Assembly (NCBI RefSeq): GCF_900105765.1
Contig: NZ_FNTX01000002.1
Location: 2,046,001-2,110,000, forward strand
Direction: 5' to 3'
Source of the DNA: Ruania alba
GTDB lineage: Bacteria; Actinomycetota; Actinomycetes; Actinomycetales; Beutenbergiaceae
Length of the DNA stretch: 64,000 nucleotides
Shown: piece after piece, positions 53,792 to 64,000 of the stretch
Numbering within the stretch: position 1 is the first letter of the stretch
Layout: each line of letters opens with the position of its first letter
The notes under the pieces: generated by a model
What the model was told of the DNA's origin: nothing
What the model saw: the letters and a program-made list of their open reading frames with translations, nothing else
Database searches by the model: none
Made by a program: the position numbers and the translations under genes

Positions 53792-53800
53792 GGTCTCAGG

Positions 53801-56023
<2,223 letters not shown>

Positions 56024-56626
56024 GCGCAGATGAGTCCCGTCGTCTCGGGTGTATGTACCAGATTGCTCGACATCAAGATATCGCCTCGCGGCTGCTGCGT
56101 GGCGAGGTGACCGCGGGAGCGAGGGGCGGTGGTGCTACCGGTCGCTGGTGCATGAGGTCCGCCGTGGGGTCTTCGAGTGAATCCCGCGGCTGGCGAGAAA
56201 TGCTCGGTCGCCGCGTGCTATTGGCGAATTTCGTCATGGCCAGTAAAGGGAACGAACCCGTGAGAAGGCTGGTTTGTCTCGCCCACTAGAACGACGGTCC
56301 GCATGATGAGACTCGTTGTGGGGTCGGCGTCTGACCTGCACCGACGGCGGCTGAGGGCCAGCCGCGCAATCTCGCGGATTCGCTCTTCAGGGCCCGGAGA
56401 ACGTGCGATCTGAGGTCATGAATGGCCGTGCCGATTGGCCGCTATAGACAGGGGCATGTCGGTTAGGTAACGATGCGGATACAAGATTGTTCGTAGGGGC
56501 ACTCAGCAGTTCGGGGCGTGTGTACAGTTCCCGTGTCCATGGCGGACGCTATGTTCGTCCGACCCACGAGGTCGATCCGGACTCCGGTCTGGGGCGAGCG
56601 GCTCCACGCCATCCAAAGGAGGAACA
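56024..56626. other. long divergent intergenic region icd / transporter lipoprotein
   Basis: About 600 bp without a supported gene; open frames here have no gene-like composition. It should hold the promoters of both icd and the solute-binding protein. A perfect AAAGGAGG ribosome-binding site at 56615-56622 serves the latter. Confidence 0.6.
56066..56077. promoter_or_regulatory. imperfect palindrome upstream of icd
   Basis: CTCGACATCAAG, 43 bp before the icd start codon, has near-symmetric arms (CTCGA/TCAAG). It could be an operator, but only one copy is seen and no regulator is known from the window. Confidence 0.2.
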
Positions 56627-58540
56627 GTGAAGATCAGGCGAATCACCGCCGTCGCTGCCACGTTGGCAGCGAGCGCGCTCGTACTGAGCGCGTGCGAAAC
56701 ACCGGAGACAGAAGGCGGATCCGGGATCACCGAGGACACAGCTCTCTCGGTCGCATGGAACCAGTCGTTCTACGAGTACAACGATGACAGCGCCACGGGG
56801 AACGCGACGGCGAACGCCATCATCTTGTACATGATGAACTCGGGGTTCACCTACTACGACGGCGATCTCAACCTGGCACAGGACACATCGTTCGGGACAT
56901 ACGAGAAGACGAGCGACGACCCGTTGACCGTGGAGTACACGGTCGACGATGATTCGGCGTGGTCCGATGGCACACCCGTGGACGCTGCCGACATGCTGCT
57001 GTTCTGGGCCGCCATGAGCGGACACTTCAACACTGCGACCTTCGACTCCGACGACGATGGTGTGACGGTCTACCCGGAAGACCACGAGGACGCTGGCGAG
57101 CCGGTTCCCGAGGACGTCCTGGCGAACCAGGTGTTCTTCAACGCGACCAATCCGAACATGACCGAGATCGAGTCGATGACGGTCTCCGAGGACGGCAAGT
57201 CGGTCACCGCGGTCTACGCGTCGCCGTTCGCCGACTGGGAGCTGAATGTCGGAATGGGTGTTCCGGCGCACGTCGTGGCGATGCATGCTTTGGACATCGA
57301 GGACCCGATGGAAGCCAAGCAGGCCCTCATCGATGCGGTCGAAGGTGAAGACGCTTCGGTTCTCGCCCCGATCGCGGATTTCTGGAACACGGGCTTCCAG
57401 TTCGGCGACGTGTTGCCGGATGATGAGTCGCTGTACCTCTCCAGTGGCCCGTACCTGATGACGGACTTTGTCCGCGACCAGTACGTGACCCTCGAAGCCA
57501 ACCCGGACTACACCGGGGATCTGCAGCCCAAGGTCGAGACGATCATCGTCCGCTACTTCGCCGATCCGATGGCGGCTGTGCAGGCGCTCGAGAACGGTGA
57601 AGTGCACCTCATTCAGCCGCAGGCGAGTTCCGACACGCTGCAGGCGTTGGAGGGCCTTGGTGACGGATTCGATGTGATCACCGGTGACGGCGCCACCTAC
57701 GAGCACGTCGATCTGATGTTCGCCAATGGCGGTCCGTTCGATCCGGCTACCTACGGTGGCGACGAGGAGACAGCGCTGGCGGTCCGCCAGGCGTTCCTCA
57801 AGTTGATTCCACGGCAGGACATCGTGGATCGGGTCGTTGCTCCGCTGAACCCTGAGGCAACCGTGCGTAGCTCCTTCAACGCCATCCCGGGTGCGCCGAA
57901 CTACGACATGCTGGTGGAAGCGAACCAGATGGACACTGCCTTCCCGCTCGAGATTGATCGAGAAGGCGCGGCCCAACTTCTCGAGGATGCCGGTGTGGAG
58001 ACGCCGGTCGAGGTGCGTTTCCTCACTGCCTCGGACAACCCGCGCCGGATGGACCAGCTGGCACTGATCACCGAATCGGTGGAAGCGGATGGGCTATTCG
58101 CGATCAATGATGTGTCCAGCGCCGAATGGGGATCGATGCTCGCCGACCCGAGTCAGTACGACGCCTCGATGTTCGGGTGGCAATCTACCTCTACGTCGAT
58201 CCTCAACTCTCGTTCCACCTTCGAGACCGGCGGCGGCAACAACTTCGGCGGATTCTCTGACGCACGGGTCGATGAGTTGTGGGCTGAGATCGCCGTTACT
58301 CCGGACTTCGACCAGCAGAGCGAGTACCTCGCGGAGATCGAGTCCATTCTGGTGGAGAACGCGTTCGGAGCCAGCCTCTACCAGCACCCGTCGATCACTG
58401 GGTACAACACCGATCTCCAGAACGTGAGCTCCATCCAGGTGAGCCCGACAATGTTCTGGAACTACTGGGAGTGGGAGACCACGCTGACCCAGGATGACAT
58501 CGTCGAGGGTGAAGGCGAGGAGGGCGAGGGCGACTCCTGA
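56627..58540 (+). CDS. family 5 extracellular solute-binding lipoprotein
   Basis: 637 residues from a GTG with AAAGGAGG. The signal peptide MKIRRITAVAATLAASALVL ends in the lipobox LSAC. Family 5 features include SVAWNQSFYEYNDDSATGNA, YTVDDDSAWSDGTPVDAADM, SSGPYLMTDFVRDQYVTLEA, PDYTGDLQPKVETIIVRYF and VRQAFLKLIPRQDIVDRVVA. The C-terminus is acidic. It is somewhat long for the family. It binds peptides or oligosaccharides for the permeases and ATPase encoded downstream. A strong hairpin after the stop may raise its level relative to the permeases. Confidence 0.94.
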   Translation: MKIRRITAVAATLAASALVLSACETPETEGGSGITEDTALSVAWNQSFYEYNDDSATGNATANAIILYMMNSGFTYYDGDLNLAQDTSFGTYEKTSDDPLTVEYTVDDDSAWSDGTPVDAADMLLFWAAMSGHFNTATFDSDDDGVTVYPEDHEDAGEPVPEDVLANQVFFNATNPNMTEIESMTVSEDGKSVTAVYASPFADWELNVGMGVPAHVVAMHALDIEDPMEAKQALIDAVEGEDASVLAPIADFWNTGFQFGDVLPDDESLYLSSGPYLMTDFVRDQYVTLEANPDYTGDLQPKVETIIVRYFADPMAAVQALENGEVHLIQPQASSDTLQALEGLGDGFDVITGDGATYEHVDLMFANGGPFDPATYGGDEETALAVRQAFLKLIPRQDIVDRVVAPLNPEATVRSSFNAIPGAPNYDMLVEANQMDTAFPLEIDREGAAQLLEDAGVETPVEVRFLTASDNPRRMDQLALITESVEADGLFAINDVSSAEWGSMLADPSQYDASMFGWQSTSTSILNSRSTFETGGGNNFGGFSDARVDELWAEIAVTPDFDQQSEYLAEIESILVENAFGASLYQHPSITGYNTDLQNVSSIQVSPTMFWNYWEWETTLTQDDIVEGEGEEGEGDS

Positions 58541-58568
58541 TCATCAGGATCCGCTGAACGTGCGCACG

Positions 58569-58604
58569 GTGTGGGGGTGCCGGTATCGGCCGGTACCCCC
58601 ACAC
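58569..58604 (+). terminator. hairpin after the solute-binding protein gene
   Basis: GTGTGGGGGT (58569-58578) pairs with ACCCCCACAC (58595-58604); an inner CCGG/CCGG pairing extends it. It lies 28 bp after the stop and 105 bp before the permease start. Partial termination here would favour the binding protein over the membrane parts. Confidence 0.75.
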
Positions 58605-58708
58605 ACGTTCGCCCACCTATCGTCCGCCCTAGTCCTGCGGCCGGATCGGAGTCGACATAGACTCCGCGGCACGGCTGCTCGAGCTATCCACCTGAGGGAA
58701 TCCGACTC

Positions 58709-60241
58709 ATGTTGACCTTTATCGTGCGCCGTACGTTGATCGGCCTCGGCATCCTGCTGGTCTCCTCGCTGATCATGTACGTGCTGGTGGATTTCACCAT
58801 CGACCCCCTGATGGACCTGCGCACGAGCACTGCCCCAGATCGGGATATCCAGATCCAACAGCGGATCGACCTGCTGCGCCTTGACGACCCGGTGCTGCAG
58901 CGCTACCTCTCCTGGATCGGTGCCTTCGTCACCGGCGATCTTGGCACCGCATGGACAACCGGTCGCGATGTCGCCGATATCCTCGCCGGGGCGATCGTAT
59001 CGACTATTCAGCTTGTGACGGCGTCGACCCTTCTCGCGATCTTCCTTGGTATTGCGGTCGGGATCGTCTCGGCTCTGCGGCAGTACACCAGCTTCGACTA
59101 TCTGATCACCTTCTTCTCTTTCCTCCTGTACTCCCTGCCATCTTTCTGGGTGGCTGTCCTGCTCAAGCAGTGGGGTGCCATCGGCTACAACGACTTCCTT
59201 CGTGACCCGGTCATCGCCATCCCGGTGATCTTGGCGATCGTTGTCGTCACGGGATTCCTCTGGTCTCTGGCCTTCGGCGGCAATCTTCGGCGCCGGTTGA
59301 CTGTGGCCGGTACAGCGGCTGGGGTGACGCTCGCGGTGCTTCTCTACATGCAGCTCACCGACTGGTGGAGCCGGCCGAACATCGGTCCGGTACTGCTGAC
59401 CATCACGGCAGTGGCGATCGCGCTTGCCGTCACCACCTTGTCGACCGGTCTGAAGAATCGCCGCGCGCTCTACACCGCTCTCACCGTGGCGGTTCTGGGT
59501 ATCGCGCTCTACTTCCCGATGCAGTGGGGCTTCTATTATCTGACCGTCTACGGCTGGATGAGCTGGGGCACGGCGCTGCTGCTCGGCGCGGTCGCTGCGG
59601 TGGTGGGCGGTGTGATCGGTGCTCTCTACCGTGGCCCGGACTGGCGCCAGTCGGTCCGTACCGGGGCTCTGACCGCTGTGCCGATCGCGGCACTGCTGTT
59701 CGTGGACCGTGTGATGCAGGTATGGCCGGACTACGCGGATGCACTCGGTGGGCGACCTATCGCAACAGTGGGCGACCGCACCCCGAACCTCGGCGGGGAC
59801 TTCTGGGTGGTCACCCTCGATCAGTACACGCACCTGTTGCTGCCGACGATCTCGCTCATGCTGATCTCGTTCGCCGGGTACACGCGTTATGCACGCGGCA
59901 GCATGCTCGAGGTGATGAACCAGGACTACATCCGCACGGCCCGGGCCAAGGGACTCACCGAACGGACCGTCGTGATGCGGCACGGGTTCCGTAACTCACT
60001 CATTCCGATGGCCACGATCGTGCCGATCGATGTGATCACCCTGATCGGCGGGGCCATCATCACGGAGAATATCTTTGGCAGACCGGGGATGGGACAGATG
60101 TTCCTCAGACATCTCGGGGAGAACGACATTGAACCAGTGATGGCGTACCTGTTGATCGTCGCCGCTCTGTCGATCGTCGCCAACATCGTGGCGGACCTCA
60201 TCTATGCCGTCCTCGACCCACGGATCCGGGTGAACGCATGA
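58709..60241 (+). CDS. DppB-type ABC transporter permease, extended
   Basis: 510 residues, longer than the usual 310-340. The N-terminus (MLTFIVRRTLIGLGILLVSS) and the C-terminal permease core with EAA loop VMNQDYIRTARAKGLTERTV and PIDVITLIGGAIITENIFGR are standard. Between them an insertion of about 170 residues (around 175-350) adds several membrane helices (LTVAGTAAGVTLAVLLYMQL; LLTITAVAIALAVTTLSTGL; YLTVYGWMSWGTALLLGAVA). Such extended DppB permeases occur in actinobacteria. The stop overlaps the next gene by 4 bp. Confidence 0.92.
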   Translation: MLTFIVRRTLIGLGILLVSSLIMYVLVDFTIDPLMDLRTSTAPDRDIQIQQRIDLLRLDDPVLQRYLSWIGAFVTGDLGTAWTTGRDVADILAGAIVSTIQLVTASTLLAIFLGIAVGIVSALRQYTSFDYLITFFSFLLYSLPSFWVAVLLKQWGAIGYNDFLRDPVIAIPVILAIVVVTGFLWSLAFGGNLRRRLTVAGTAAGVTLAVLLYMQLTDWWSRPNIGPVLLTITAVAIALAVTTLSTGLKNRRALYTALTVAVLGIALYFPMQWGFYYLTVYGWMSWGTALLLGAVAAVVGGVIGALYRGPDWRQSVRTGALTAVPIAALLFVDRVMQVWPDYADALGGRPIATVGDRTPNLGGDFWVVTLDQYTHLLLPTISLMLISFAGYTRYARGSMLEVMNQDYIRTARAKGLTERTVVMRHGFRNSLIPMATIVPIDVITLIGGAIITENIFGRPGMGQMFLRHLGENDIEPVMAYLLIVAALSIVANIVADLIYAVLDPRIRVNA

Positions 60242-61284
60242 ACGCGCAACCAGAGTCACACGAGCAGGCCGAGAACGCTATCGAGCTGAAGGCGGTCGAA
60301 GGCAAGTCCCAGGGCAAGATCGTCCTGGAGCGCTTCTTCCGCCACCGTGGCGCGATCATCGGGCTCGTCGTACTAATCATGATCGCCCTGCTGGCGATCA
60401 CCTCCATCGGTTTTCCGGTGTTCGGGTGGTATGTCGGTGGTTGGTGGAAGTGGAACGCGGCGGAGACGATGGCCCTGGCCAACCCGGGCGGCACCCCCAC
60501 ACTGACCATGCCGTGGAGCGAGGCCGGCTTCGCCATCGGGGACCACCCGTTCGGGCAGGACGGTATCGGGCGTGACATCTTCGCCCGCACCATGAAGGGT
60601 GTGCAGACTTCCCTGGTGATCATGGTGGTGGTCGGGGCTGTCGCCACGCTCATCGGGGTGCTCGTGGGGGCTCTCTCCGGCTTTTTCCGGGGGTTCACCG
60701 ACACGCTGCTGATGCGAATCACCGACCTGTTCATCACGATGCCGTTGCTCGTGATCGGCGCCGTGCTCGGCAAGCTGGTCAGTTCGCCGAGCGCAGTTCT
60801 TCTTGCCCTGATGCTCGGTGTCATCTCCTGGACCACCCTCGCCCGGCTAGTCCGCGGAGACTTCCTCTCCCTGCGTGAACGGGAGTTCGTGGACGCCGCT
60901 CGGGTGGCCGGTGCCAGCAACAGCCGGATCATCTTCAAGCACATTCTGCCGAATGCGATGGGCGTGATCATCGTGACCGTCACCTTGTTGATGAGCGCGG
61001 CGATCCTGCTGGAGACGGCGTTGAGCTATCTCGGGTTCGGGATCCGGGATCCCAACATCTCCCTGGGCAAGATGATCAGCGACTACCAGAGTTCCTTCGG
61101 CACGCGTCCCTGGCTGTTCTGGTGGCCTGGCCTGTTCATCATCACCATCGTCCTGTGCATCAACTTCGTGGGTGACGGGTTGCGCGATGCCTTTGACCCG
61201 CGGCAGAAGCAGCTGCCGTCGGCGCGGAAGATGGCCAGAGCGAGCCGCCGCGAGCATCAGAGTTCCTCGGCGACGGCGCAGTGA
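60238..61284 (+). CDS. DppC-type ABC transporter permease
   Basis: 348 residues. A charged N-terminal tail precedes HRGAIIGLVVLIMIALLAIT. The DppC hallmark PFGQDGIGRDIFARTMKGVQ and EAA loop [20 protein letters not shown] are present, followed by ALSYLGFGIRDPNISLGKMI. Coupled to DppB by ATGA overlap. The ATPase of the same system is encoded 760 bp further on, separated by an antisense gene. Confidence 0.93.
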   Translation: MNAQPESHEQAENAIELKAVEGKSQGKIVLERFFRHRGAIIGLVVLIMIALLAITSIGFPVFGWYVGGWWKWNAAETMALANPGGTPTLTMPWSEAGFAIGDHPFGQDGIGRDIFARTMKGVQTSLVIMVVVGAVATLIGVLVGALSGFFRGFTDTLLMRITDLFITMPLLVIGAVLGKLVSSPSAVLLALMLGVISWTTLARLVRGDFLSLREREFVDAARVAGASNSRIIFKHILPNAMGVIIVTVTLLMSAAILLETALSYLGFGIRDPNISLGKMISDYQSSFGTRPWLFWWPGLFIITIVLCINFVGDGLRDAFDPRQKQLPSARKMARASRREHQSSSATAQ

Positions 61285-61388
61285 TGGTGGGTACGAGGGT
61301 GCTGAGTAGCCCGCGGGTCCGGGAATCGGGATCGTCGGTGCCATGCAACCGCCGCGACTTCGGTCGCCCGGACATGACCGTCAGGCGC

Positions 61389-61997
61389 TCAGCCGAGCCA
61401 GGATGCCGCAGTGAGGACGGACGCCGCGATCAGCGCCACGATCACCGGGCGGTGCCACGTGGTCGTGACCGGCAGAGTGCCACGGCGGGCACCCGTGAGG
61501 TGCCCGGCGTCCGCCAGCGCGGAGCGGCGCTCGCCGATCGCCAGGGCAGCGGCTTCGGCATTGCCGCGACCGGTCAGTCGGCGCGGTGTCTCCGTGGCAG
61601 CGCGCTCCTCAGCGCTGGCACGGCGCGCACGCCCACGGGACGCGAGGCGTGTGCCGGTGCCGCTGCTGGCCGGCACGCCCCAGGAGCTGACGGTCACGTC
61701 CCCGGCCCGGACCTGCAGCGACCACCGTGCCTCGGCCTCGGTGAACTCCGGCCAGGGCACGTGCACGGTGCGCAACACGTTCACCACGGTGATCCCGCCG
61801 TCGGAGACCTCAGCCCCCGGAACCCAGAACAAGGCCCACATCACCACGATCACGAGCGCCGCCGTCGGGCCGGAACGCCAGAGTTCGGCCGGGCCACCGA
61901 TCCAGATGAAGTAGCCCAGGGCCACGAGACACACCGCAGCCACGATCACAACCAGCGGACGTGCCATCGGGGACCGGAACACCAACGTCTCACCCAT
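61389..61997 (-). CDS. PH-like domain membrane protein
   Basis: 202 residues. Two N-terminal helices (PLVVIVAAVCLVALGYFIWI; TAALVIVVMWALFWVPGAEV) precede a small beta-rich bacterial PH-like domain (VSDGGITVVNVLRTVHVPWP, SLQVRAGDVTVSSWGVPAS), then a charged linker and a C-terminal helix. Common in actinobacteria, function unknown. It lies antisense between transporter genes and is probably unrelated to them. Confidence 0.8.
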   Translation of the reverse strand: MGETLVFRSPMARPLVVIVAAVCLVALGYFIWIGGPAELWRSGPTAALVIVVMWALFWVPGAEVSDGGITVVNVLRTVHVPWPEFTEAEARWSLQVRAGDVTVSSWGVPASSGTGTRLASRGRARRASAEERAATETPRRLTGRGNAEAAALAIGERRSALADAGHLTGARRGTLPVTTTWHRPVIVALIAASVLTAASWLG

Positions 61998-62041
61998 GAC
62001 CCCATGCTCTCACCAGCACCAGGAAGGAACGGTGATCGCGC

Positions 62042-63844
62042 GTGAGCACCCAGGCACCGGAGTCGGTACGCACCGACGATCCGATCATCAGCGTGCGCGA
62101 CCTCAGCATCGACTTCTTCGTCGAGGGGGAATGGTTCCCGGCTGCCTCGAACGTGTCCTATGACGTGCACCCGGGGGAGGTGCTCGCCATCGTGGGCGAG
62201 TCCGGCTCAGGGAAGTCGCAGTCCTCGATGTCCCTGCTCGGCCTGCTGCCCGCGAATGGGCGCGCCACCGGGAGCGCCAAGCTCGGGGACACCGAGCTGA
62301 TCGGTCTCACCGGTGCGCCGATGCGGAAGATCCGCGGCAACGACGTCGCGGTGATCTTCCAGGAGCCGATGACGGCGCTGAACCCGGTGTACCCGGTGGG
62401 TTTCCAGATCGTGGAGACCCTGCGCACCCACTTCGACATGGGGCCGACGGCGGCGAAGAAGCGCGCGATCGAGCTGCTCACCATGGTGGAGATGCCGGAT
62501 CCGGTCACCCGGTACAACTCCTACCCGCACCAGCTCTCCGGCGGGCAGCGTCAGCGCGCGATGATCGCCCAGTCACTGGCGTGCGAGCCGAAGCTGCTCA
62601 TCGCCGATGAGCCCACCACAGCCTTGGACGTGACGGTACAGGCAGAGATCCTGAAACTGATGCGGGACCTGCGCAACCGGATCGACGCCGGGATCATCCT
62701 GATCACCCACGACATGGGCGTGGTGGCGGACATGGCCGACAAGCTCGTGGTGATGCGCCGCGGTGAGGTGGTCGAGCGCGGATCCGCCGATGAGATCTTC
62801 AACCGGCCGCAGCACGAGTACACCCGGGAGCTGCTCACCTCGGTGCCGCACCTGGGTGGCACGCTCAGCCGTGCCGCTGGCGTGGTCGACGACGCTGCGC
62901 GCCGGCCGCCGCAGGCACGCCCGACTGGAGCCGAAGCCGCGTCGATCGGCGGCGAGCCAGTGCTGGAGGCCGTGGACCTGGAGATCGAGTACCCCAAGCG
63001 GGGGCGTACCCCGGCGTTCAAGGCGGTGGACCAGGTGAGCCTGACCATCGCACCCGGCGAGGTGGTGGGCCTGGTCGGTGAGTCCGGGTCGGGCAAGACC
63101 ACCATCGGCCGCGCCGTGGTGGGGCTGCTCCCGGTCTCCGGTGGGCATTTGAAGATCGACGGGCAGGACATGGTGGGCATCGGGCCCAAGGAGCTGCGTG
63201 CCCTGCGCAAGCGGGTCGGCATCGTGTTCCAGGACCCGGGATCCTCGCTGAACCCGCGGCTCCCGATCGGGGAGTCGATCGGGGAGCCGCTGTACCTGAA
63301 CACCGGTATCAAGGGGCCCGAGCTCACCAAGAAGATCGATGTGCTGCTGGACCAGGTGGAGCTGCCGCGGTCGATGCGCAACCGCTACCCACACGAGCTC
63401 TCCGGCGGGCAGCGCCAGCGCGTGGGTATCGCCCGGGCGCTTAGCCTGGAGCCGAGCATCCTGGTGGCCGATGAACCGACCTCCGCCCTGGACGTCTCGG
63501 TGCAGGCGCACGTGCTGGAACTGTTCCAGGAGCTGCAACGTGAGCACGGCTTCGCCACCTTGTTCATCAGCCACGACCTGGCGGTGGTGGAGATGCTCGC
63601 CACCCGGATCGCGGTGATGCACCACGGCAAGCTCGCCGAGATCGGGCCCACCGACCAGATCGTGCAGAATCCGCAGGACCCGTACACCCAGCGGCTCATC
63701 GCCGCTGTGCCGGTGCCGGACCCTGCCGAGCAGAAGATGCGGCGGGAGCGCCGGGACGTGCTACTCGCCGAGGCGGCTGCCGAGCTCGCCGCGGAGGAAC
63801 AGTACGAGGTGGAGCACCGCAAGGATCCGCGCTCGGAACTGTAG
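62042..63844 (+). CDS. double ATP-binding protein of a Dpp-type ABC transporter (DppD-DppF fusion)
   Basis: 600 residues from a GTG. It carries two complete ATPase domains. Domain 1 (about 14-270): [71 protein letters not shown]. Domain 2 (about 300-560): [75 protein letters not shown]. Each is followed by the oligopeptide-type C-terminal extension. It energises the permeases at 58709-61284. Confidence 0.95.
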   Translation: MSTQAPESVRTDDPIISVRDLSIDFFVEGEWFPAASNVSYDVHPGEVLAIVGESGSGKSQSSMSLLGLLPANGRATGSAKLGDTELIGLTGAPMRKIRGNDVAVIFQEPMTALNPVYPVGFQIVETLRTHFDMGPTAAKKRAIELLTMVEMPDPVTRYNSYPHQLSGGQRQRAMIAQSLACEPKLLIADEPTTALDVTVQAEILKLMRDLRNRIDAGIILITHDMGVVADMADKLVVMRRGEVVERGSADEIFNRPQHEYTRELLTSVPHLGGTLSRAAGVVDDAARRPPQARPTGAEAASIGGEPVLEAVDLEIEYPKRGRTPAFKAVDQVSLTIAPGEVVGLVGESGSGKTTIGRAVVGLLPVSGGHLKIDGQDMVGIGPKELRALRKRVGIVFQDPGSSLNPRLPIGESIGEPLYLNTGIKGPELTKKIDVLLDQVELPRSMRNRYPHELSGGQRQRVGIARALSLEPSILVADEPTSALDVSVQAHVLELFQELQREHGFATLFISHDLAVVEMLATRIAVMHHGKLAEIGPTDQIVQNPQDPYTQRLIAAVPVPDPAEQKMRRERRDVLLAEAAAELAAEEQYEVEHRKDPRSEL

Positions 63845-64000
63845 CGCCGGCGGCCCCGAGCATCGGATGGGCGTGCCCCGAATGTCTGACATACCGTCGA
63901 CAGACTGACCGATCTCCGGTGGTGAGTCGGACTGCCGACGATCTGTCAGACGCGGTACCGGCGTGGTGGTGACGGTCGTTACTGGCCCTGCCCCTGGGGC
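63845..64000. other. window end, no gene seen
   Basis: The last 156 bp hold no supported gene. Two short related segments (TGTCTGACAT near 63883 and ATCTGTCAGAC near 63941) lie in opposite orientation and may be an operator pair for a gene beyond the window. Confidence 0.3.

Overview
The window comes from a high-GC Gram-positive bacterium, almost certainly an actinobacterium of the Micrococcales. The gene order xseA-xseB-pfkB-carbonic anhydrase, the monomeric NADP isocitrate dehydrogenase, the GTG-rich starts and the wealth of peptide-type (Dpp/Opp) sugar or oligosaccharide ABC transporters would fit a Ruania/Beutenbergia-like lineage. The family placement is inference. No rRNA, tRNA, CRISPR array, integrase or complete IS was seen.

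Layout. (1) 1-11125 is conserved chromosome: beta-carbonic anhydrase, PfkB kinase, exonuclease VII (XseB, XseA), a DUF418 membrane protein, IspH, RmuC, an ABC exporter pair and YchF. (2) 11126-24839 is an accessory island hanging on the 3' end of ychF. The last 25 or so bases of ychF recur in direct orientation at 13490-13522, 19259-19283, 20852-20876, 23944-23968 (degenerate) and 24813-24839, perhaps also as a trace at 23104-23132. They split the island into compact modules: (a) three unrecognised genes, two of them predicted membrane proteins; (b) a HigB-HigA wreck and a five-gene SipW/TasA-like surface-fibre locus; (c) an SDR gene with an HEPN/nucleotidyltransferase wreck; (d) an IS481 fragment, epoxide hydrolase and CGNR regulator; (e) and (f) small genes, one possibly SUKH-like. 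This looks like serial accretion at a ychF attachment site. (3) 24840-32830 is a patchy zone of small, orphan and frameshifted genes (DUF4303, HxlR, NmrA with a divergent TetR and twin operators, AraC-GyrI, GNAT, DUF1905, ICMT-like). (4) 32845-37011 holds a methyltransferase, a PIF1-like helicase with a BRCT domain and small proteins. (5) 37156-45510 is a transport and desulfation locus: Tat-exported protein, DppB, DppC-D fusion, DppF, lipoprotein and sulfatase. (6) 45461-53731 holds an MFS transporter, subtilase, RidA-methyltransferase fusion, membrane protein, a chimeric PL8/Doc relic and a frameshifted polysaccharide lyase 8. (7) 53746-63844 holds a strong bidirectional terminator, icd, and a second Dpp-type transporter (lipoprotein, two permeases, double ATPase).

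How the genes work together: the sulfatase, its transporter and the nearby PL8 lyase suggest use of sulfated or uronic-acid glycans, though the lyase reads as frameshifted. The SipW, two short alternative-signal proteins, a DUF11 adhesin and an LAYTG-anchored protein form a coherent extracellular fibre unit. Several apparent frameshifts are each repaired by adding one G to a G-run, so base-calling error must be excluded before those genes are called dead.
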